Shown piece after piece: positions 7,029 through 10,909 of a DNA stretch of 10,909 bases. Below the pieces are notes generated by a model. The model was not told where the DNA came from. It did not search any database and saw only the letters and a program-made list of their open reading frames with translations. Origin of the DNA: Bacteroidota bacterium (GTDB lineage Bacteria > Bacteroidota > Bacteroidia > Chitinophagales > Chitinophagaceae); assembly GCA_028877045.1 (NCBI GenBank), contig JAGWPQ010000255.1, forward strand, positions 1 to 10,909, written 5' to 3'. Both the position numbers and the translations under genes were made by a program. Position 1 is the stretch's first letter; each line of letters begins with the position of its first letter.

Positions 7029-7305
7029 TTTCTGTTCAATACGCAACAATAATATCCACTGCGTAAAAAAACCGGCAGTAATAATTTTTTTTGACCTTAA
7101 GAGAAATGGAAATAAACACGAGTAACTCTCGGAGGTCGTACAAACCTACAGCAATTTTTATTCATCAAAAAATAACAATGCAGTTTGCCTGACTTTTTTC
7201 AGCCGGATTGTTAATTTAACGTGTACATCTTTCGCCAAAAAAATTCTGCAGCCCAAAAAAACGTTTTAAACTACGGCGCCCTGTTTTTGACTGTATTTGA
7301 GGCTA
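7029..7305. other. Non-coding stretch, little recognisable
   Basis: Apart from the repeat arm, a promoter candidate and the glucosidase terminator, the 423-bp gap between pyrG and the GH13 gene shows no convincing ORF on either strand, no tRNA and no riboswitch that I can recognise. It is AT-rich with several A- and T-runs. Confidence 0.5.
7141..7169 (-). promoter_or_regulatory. pyrG: Candidate promoter for pyrG
   Basis: The minus strand has TTTG (7169-7166), a 17-nt spacer and TAGGTTTG (7148-7141), an exact fit to the -7 consensus TAnnTTTG. The spacer is slightly shorter than the roughly 19 nt usual in Bacteroidota. It would create a pyrG leader of close to 200 nt that includes the 20-bp repeat arm. 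Closer to the ATG no exact TAnnTTTG was found. Confidence 0.3.
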
Positions 7306-7340
7306 CATAAAAACAGCCATCAATTTTTTGATGGCTGTTT
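7306..7340 (-). terminator. Intrinsic terminator of the GH13 gene
   Basis: AAACAGCCATCAA (7311-7323) and TTGATGGCTGTTT (7328-7340) are perfect 13-bp complements around a 4-nt loop, 22 nt past the glucosidase stop. On the minus strand the stem is followed by TTATG after the terminal T-run (TGTTTTTATG). A classic Rho-independent terminator that isolates the gene from pyrG. Confidence 0.9.
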
Positions 7341-7362
7341 CTATTAATTCAAACGATAAATT

Positions 7363-9129
7363 TTATTTCACTTTAAAAACAATTGCCTGATAAGGTTCTA
7401 AATCAATTGTATTTTTTTCAATCCAGTAATGAGAATAATTATTTAATAATGCCCCGTTAGCAACTTCCATATCAGAAGGGATATCCCATTTTAATTTGTC
7501 TTTACTGAAATTTAAGATCACCAGCATTTTATCTGCTCCTTCGCCGCGGGTATACGCATACACTTTTTCGTTGGCTTTATCCAGCAATTGATATTTACCA
7601 TATACCAACACTTTATTTTTCTTGCGCAACTGAACTGCTTTCTTAAAATAACTTAAGCAAGAATTTTCATCGCCAACTTCGGCAGCAACATTTATATTTT
7701 TATAGTTTGGATTTACTTTCAACCAAGGTGTACCTGTGGTGAAACCCGCATTGGCAGTGGCATCCCATTGAAATGGCGTACGGCCATTATCGCGTGCCGA
7801 AATTTTAGCAGCTTCCAAAAATGCTTTCAAATCACCTTTCTGGCTTTGCAATAAAATGTAATGGTTCTTTGTTTCAATATCATTGTAATCCTCGATCTTA
7901 TCGAACTTAATATTGCTCATGCCCAACTCATCACCAAAATAATAATAAGGTGTGGCACGCATGGTCAATAAAAATGTGGTCAGCATTTTTGAAGATGGTT
8001 CTCTGAATTCAGGTGCATCATTTCCCCAACGCGTTACCATTCTTGGCTGATCGTGATTGCCGAGATAAATAGTACCCCAACCTTTTGTTGCAAATATGCT
8101 GTCCCACTTGCTGTAAATCTCTTTGAAGCCAACTAATTTATATCCATCAGGTTCGGGTGTTTTAAATTTTCCGGGAACATAACCATAACTCACTCCTTCG
8201 AAATGATATAACATATTTAATTCGTTACGGTCTTCATCAACAAAATTATGCGCAGTTTCGGCTGTTACGCCTGCGCCTTCGGCAACACTCATCACATTGT
8301 GTTTGCTCAACACTTCTTTGTTCATTTCCTTTAAATATTCATGCAGATGCGGACCATTTGCATAATATGCTACAAAGTCGCCGTTGTATTCTTTTGGCAG
8401 TTCAGGAAATGTTGTGTCTTTAGAAATAAATGGAATCACATCCATTCTAAATCCATCAATTCCTTTATCGAACCAAAAGTTCATCATATCAAAAATCTCT
8501 TTGCGTACTTTCGGGTTTTCCCAATTCAAATCGGGTTGTTTGCGTGAAAAATAATGCAGGTAATAAGCATTGGTTGTTGAGTCGTACATCCATGCATCGG
8601 CATTCACATCAAAGAAACTCCAGCGGTGTGCCGGTTTCCCTTTTTCGGCAGGCCACCAATGATAATAATCCCTGTATGGATTTGTTCTTGAACTGCGCGA
8701 TTGTTTAAACCATTCGTGTTCGCTGCTGCTGTGATTGGCAACAAGATCCAGTACTAATTTTATTCCGCGTTCGTGCATGCCTTTTAACATCGCATCAAAG
8801 TCGGCCATTGTGCCAAACTCTTTCATGATACTGCGGTAATCGCTGATGTCGTAACCATTATCATCGTTGGGCGAAGCAAAAATTGGATTTAACCAAACAA
8901 CATCAATTCCCAAACTTTTGATATAATCTAATTTAGAAATAATTCCTTTCAGATCGCCAACACCATCGCCATCGCTGTCTTTAAAACTGCGGGGATAGAT
9001 TTGGTACACGACAGCTTCTTTCCACCATTTCTGATTGGTTGTGTCGGACGATGCTTGTTGAGTGGATTTGTTTTTACAGGACATAAATAAAAACATGGAA
9101 ATAAAAATTCCAAGAATGATTTTTTTCAT
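7363..9129 (-). CDS. GH13 alpha-glucosidase lipoprotein, probably oligo-1,6-glucosidase type
   Basis: This encodes 588 residues, family GH13 (alpha-amylase clan), cleaving alpha-glucosidic bonds in short gluco-oligosaccharides. The N-terminus MKKIILGIFISMFLFMSC is a lipoprotein signal with C18 as the lipidated residue, so the enzyme is membrane-anchored outside the cytoplasm (periplasm or surface). The (beta/alpha)8 barrel holds DSDGDGVGD (51-59), a metal-binding loop; LVLDLVANH (125-133); QPDLN (198-202); GFRMDV with nucleophile D230; AEG with acid/base E284; and LGNHD with D360. V231 right after the nucleophile is the residue typical of isomaltase/oligo-1,6-glucosidases, where maltases usually carry Thr. 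A beta-sandwich C-terminal domain ends in LEPYQAIVFKVK. It is apparently monocistronic, with a terminator below and a palindrome-rich region above. No SusC/SusD or regulator gene is adjacent. Family call is certain; substrate is inferred. Confidence 0.95.
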   Translation of the reverse strand: MKKIILGIFISMFLFMSCKNKSTQQASSDTTNQKWWKEAVVYQIYPRSFKDSDGDGVGDLKGIISKLDYIKSLGIDVVWLNPIFASPNDDNGYDISDYRSIMKEFGTMADFDAMLKGMHERGIKLVLDLVANHSSSEHEWFKQSRSSRTNPYRDYYHWWPAEKGKPAHRWSFFDVNADAWMYDSTTNAYYLHYFSRKQPDLNWENPKVRKEIFDMMNFWFDKGIDGFRMDVIPFISKDTTFPELPKEYNGDFVAYYANGPHLHEYLKEMNKEVLSKHNVMSVAEGAGVTAETAHNFVDEDRNELNMLYHFEGVSYGYVPGKFKTPEPDGYKLVGFKEIYSKWDSIFATKGWGTIYLGNHDQPRMVTRWGNDAPEFREPSSKMLTTFLLTMRATPYYYFGDELGMSNIKFDKIEDYNDIETKNHYILLQSQKGDLKAFLEAAKISARDNGRTPFQWDATANAGFTTGTPWLKVNPNYKNINVAAEVGDENSCLSYFKKAVQLRKKNKVLVYGKYQLLDKANEKVYAYTRGEGADKMLVILNFSKDKLKWDIPSDMEVANGALLNNYSHYWIEKNTIDLEPYQAIVFKVK

Positions 9130-9174
9130 CTGTATATTTTTTATTGTATTTATTTGTCAGATGGAATTCGCCAC

Positions 9175-9219
9175 AAAAAAATATTCATTACCGATGGGTA
9201 TAAAAATGAATATTTTTTT
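9175..9219. promoter_or_regulatory. Perfect 15-bp AT-only inverted repeat upstream of the GH13 gene
   Basis: AAAAAAATATTCATT (9175-9189) and AATGAATATTTTTTT (9205-9219) are exact complements around a 15-nt spacer. The dyad ends 46 bp before the GH13 ATG. Only one G-C pair is in each arm, so as RNA it is a weak hairpin although it carries a T-run on both strands. It may be a poor terminator for the DUF5686 transcript, a leader element of the GH13 gene, or an AT-rich operator. Confidence 0.5.
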
Positions 9220-9268
9220 ATGGCTCATTTCATACAGCAATTAATTTGAGTACCGAAGTTAGTGAGAA

Positions 9269-9316
9269 GCAGTGTAGAAATATTTAATTCAAACGTTTGC
9301 AGTGTAAAACTATTTT
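9269..9316. repeat. Pair of direct repeats 30 bp apart flanking the palindrome
   Basis: GCAGTGTAGAAATATTTA (9269-9286) and GCAGTGTAAAACTATTTT (9299-9316) match at 15 of 18 positions with a 30-bp period, close to three helical turns. They bracket and slightly overlap the palindrome at 9288-9301. Such an arrangement fits binding sites for a regulator on one face of the DNA, but could also be a chance duplication. Confidence 0.45.
9288..9301. promoter_or_regulatory. LacI-family operator-like palindrome upstream of the GH13 gene
   Basis: TTCAAACGTTTGCA contains the perfect palindrome CAAACGTTTG with a central CG, and matches the symmetric form TGCAAACGTTTGCA at 13 of 14 positions. Central-CG palindromes of this kind are typical operators of LacI/GalR-family sugar regulators, including maltose/maltodextrin repressors. 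It lies about 165 bp upstream of the glucosidase start, which is a carbohydrate gene, so a role in its control is plausible. No regulator gene is in the window. Confidence 0.45.
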
Positions 9317-9369
9317 ACTGAACACCGCCAGAGAGAGACTATCAAACTGTGTTGAGTAAAGTACCAGAC

Positions 9370-9389
9370 GTACAAGGGTGCGACGCAAC
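9370..9389 (-). repeat. Single copy of the 20-bp repeat arm downstream of the DUF5686 gene
   Basis: The minus strand reads GTTGCGTCGCACCCTTGTAC, one base different from the copy at 7009-7028. It begins 38 nt after the DUF5686 stop. A degenerate partner, GTTGAGTAAAGTAC, lies just to the left at 9351-9364 in the opposite orientation and may be a decayed second arm. This is the third locus carrying the arm in the window, again intergenic. Confidence 0.65.
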
Positions 9390-9426
9390 CGCAGCTCCAC
9401 AAGGATTTGCAGCCGGTAACAAAAAA

Positions 9427-10909
9427 TTAAAAACTTAATCTGAAACTTCCGAATATGCCAAAATGATTGATGGTCTCGGTTGGTAAAGGTTGTGGTGCAA
9501 CACGCCAAACCAGATCGATACGGAAGAGTTTAAAGATATTATCGACACCTGTCCCTAGTTCCAAATAAGTTTTCCCGTCTAAAGATTTGAAAGGATAATT
9601 GCCCACATAATTTAGTTGCTTGTTGGCATCACTGAGATCGCCGGCAATACCTTTTGCACTCCAGAACTGACGGAATTTCCATTTACGTGTTAGCGGAATA
9701 AAACGGAATAAGCCCGGACCAAAATTGTGTTCGATATTAAAACCAACATATCTATCGTTTAAAAATTCGAAACGATTCATTAAGTTGAATGCATATTTAT
9801 TGTAATAATACAATTCGTTACCGGGAGCGATCTGTAAGAAATTATAAGGCAATGTTCCGAAAATCTTTCCTCCAAAAAGATTGATGTACATCACACCGTA
9901 AGGCGAAACTTTTAAATAATGCGAAACAGAAAAATCTATCTTATCGTATTGATAACTGCTTTTTAATATACCCGGAAACCCGTGTGTATATTTTAATTCA
10001 ACGATCGGATAATCGCTGCCAAAACTGGTACGATCAAAATTTTCGGCAACAATTCTTTCCAGATAAGCATACCGAATGCGAAAACTTGTTTCGAAATTAT
10101 TGAAAGCATTTCCCGTTGTTGTTGGAAATAATTCTTTGCCGGGTAAGTTCATCAAAGCATTGTATTGTTTGCTTGATGCGATGAGACCAAAAGCAAAACC
10201 TTTGTTTGTTTCTTTAAATACCTCTAATTTTTTTTCTTCTACATTTTGAAATTTATACGGAATATTAGGACGGCGAAAAATAGTTGCAAAAATATTATCT
10301 GTTCCTAACTGGTCGGTGTACATCTGTCCGTTATCCAAATCGTTTTTATACGATAAAGAAACATAGCTCCATGGCGTACGATGGAACTCGTATCTTATTT
10401 CGGCTCGGCCTTTAAATTTCTGGTCACTAAAACCATAAGCCAAATAATTATTGAAATACCAGTGTTTATCAAAATCTTTATTGGTAGAAAGGTCGAAACG
10501 CATTCTCGGGCCTTCCCAAATATTATCGCTTAGCCAATAATACCATGGACCAATACGTATATTGCCAATATCTTTCGTACCCGAAAAAATAAATGCAACA
10601 GCATTTCGATAATGAATATAAACAGGATTTTTTTCGAGTGTATCCAAAACAACATAAACCGTTTTTTCGCTCTTGCTTAATTCTTCGTGGCGGTTCTGTT
10701 TCCAGAAACTATCGGGTTTGTCCAGCACATTCGGCAAGAGTGAGACTTCCTCGGCTTTTTTATTTTCATCTAATTCTTTCGCAATAGTTGAATCGTTAAA
10801 ACGAACATTTTTGTAGGTAGTTGTTTTTCGTCCCTTCAAAGAAATTTTTTTATTCCCGACCGGAGATATATCTGCAACAAATTTGTCTTTATATAAAAAC
10901 CAGGTACTA
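9427..10909 (-). CDS. DUF5686 / carboxypeptidase-regulatory-like outer-membrane protein, N-terminus cut by window edge
   Basis: The frame is open from the right edge (…STWFLYKDKFVADISPVGNKK) to TAA at 9427-9429, about 493 codons; a TTG at 10837-10839 is internal, not the start. Visible features are alternating aromatic/polar beta-strand patterns across the whole segment, such as RIGPWYYWLSDNIWEGPRMRFDLS, AEIRYEFHRTPWSYVSLSYK and YVGFNIEHNFGP, and a C-terminal strand HFGIFGSFRLSF ending in Phe, the signature of an outer-membrane beta-barrel recognised by the BAM machinery. This matches the C-terminal part of DUF5686 proteins, which usually begin with a signal peptide and a carboxypeptidase-D regulatory-like domain; that part would lie outside the window. 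Function is unknown; an envelope role is inferred. The next gene downstream is the GH13 lipoprotein, about 300 bp away, with no sign of a shared operon. Confidence 0.8.
   Translation of the reverse strand, partial: STWFLYKDKFVADISPVGNKKISLKGRKTTTYKNVRFNDSTIAKELDENKKAEEVSLLPNVLDKPDSFWKQNRHEELSKSEKTVYVVLDTLEKNPVYIHYRNAVAFIFSGTKDIGNIRIGPWYYWLSDNIWEGPRMRFDLSTNKDFDKHWYFNNYLAYGFSDQKFKGRAEIRYEFHRTPWSYVSLSYKNDLDNGQMYTDQLGTDNIFATIFRRPNIPYKFQNVEEKKLEVFKETNKGFAFGLIASSKQYNALMNLPGKELFPTTTGNAFNNFETSFRIRYAYLERIVAENFDRTSFGSDYPIVELKYTHGFPGILKSSYQYDKIDFSVSHYLKVSPYGVMYINLFGGKIFGTLPYNFLQIAPGNELYYYNKYAFNLMNRFEFLNDRYVGFNIEHNFGPGLFRFIPLTRKWKFRQFWSAKGIAGDLSDANKQLNYVGNYPFKSLDGKTYLELGTGVDNIFKLFRIDLVWRVAPQPLPTETINHFGIFGSFRLSF

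Noticed and set aside
6940..7362. Known riboswitch or GGGC-type pyrG attenuator
   Set aside because: The region lacks an initial G-run with a C-rich partner in a terminator stem; the only strong hairpin (7311-7340) directly follows the GH13 gene and reads out on its strand.
9062..9244. Plus-strand 60-codon frame with a hydrophobic middle, antisense to the GH13 signal peptide
   Set aside because: Hydrophobicity follows from the T-rich complement of the AT-rich lipoprotein signal and leader; it has no ATG start and includes the inverted repeat.
7363..10909. Polysaccharide utilisation locus
   Set aside because: The GH13 gene has a lipoprotein signal, but no SusC/SusD pair, sensor regulator or second glycosidase is present; the DUF5686 barrel is not a TonB-dependent transporter by its visible part.

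Overview
The window is AT-rich chromosomal DNA that looks like a Bacteroidota genome, most likely Chitinophagaceae or a close relative. Four things point that way: a GLPGLI-family secreted protein, a DUF5686 outer-membrane barrel protein ending in phenylalanine, a Bacteroidota-type YidC with a large periplasmic domain and a basic tail, and start regions without Shine-Dalgarno sequences but with a few TAnnTTTG-like promoter boxes. Assignment below phylum level is inference.

Layout from left to right. A TPR-repeat protein (minus strand, C-terminus cut by the window edge) diverges from a small unrecognised exported or membrane-anchored protein (plus). That gene converges, with only 3 bp between stop codons, on a GLPGLI-family protein (minus). 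Upstream of the GLPGLI gene is yidC (minus), separated from it by a clear intrinsic terminator. Next comes a 397-bp divergent intergenic region holding a 122-bp hairpin-forming repeat element and a G-free leader, then a DUF4407 membrane/coiled-coil protein (plus). This gene converges on pyrG, CTP synthase (minus), across a bidirectional terminator. A 423-bp non-coding region with a second copy of the repeat arm separates pyrG from a GH13 lipoprotein alpha-glucosidase (minus), which has a strong terminator. Its upstream region carries a LacI-type operator-like palindrome, direct repeats, an AT-only hairpin and a third repeat arm. The window ends in a DUF5686/carboxypeptidase-regulatory-like outer-membrane protein (minus, N-terminus cut off).

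Functionally this is mostly housekeeping: pyrimidine nucleotide synthesis (PyrG), membrane protein insertion (YidC), cell-envelope proteins, and one glucosidase that probably splits alpha-1,6-linked gluco-oligosaccharides imported or produced at the envelope. No SusC/SusD pair, transposase, phage gene, CRISPR array, tRNA or rRNA is visible. I see no clear novel multi-gene system. The most unusual content is non-coding: a 20-bp motif found at three intergenic sites, once as an inverted pair around an array of 7-bp units, and the structured regulatory region in front of the glucosidase. The DUF4407 gene placed between pyrG and yidC is the most noteworthy gene-order observation.
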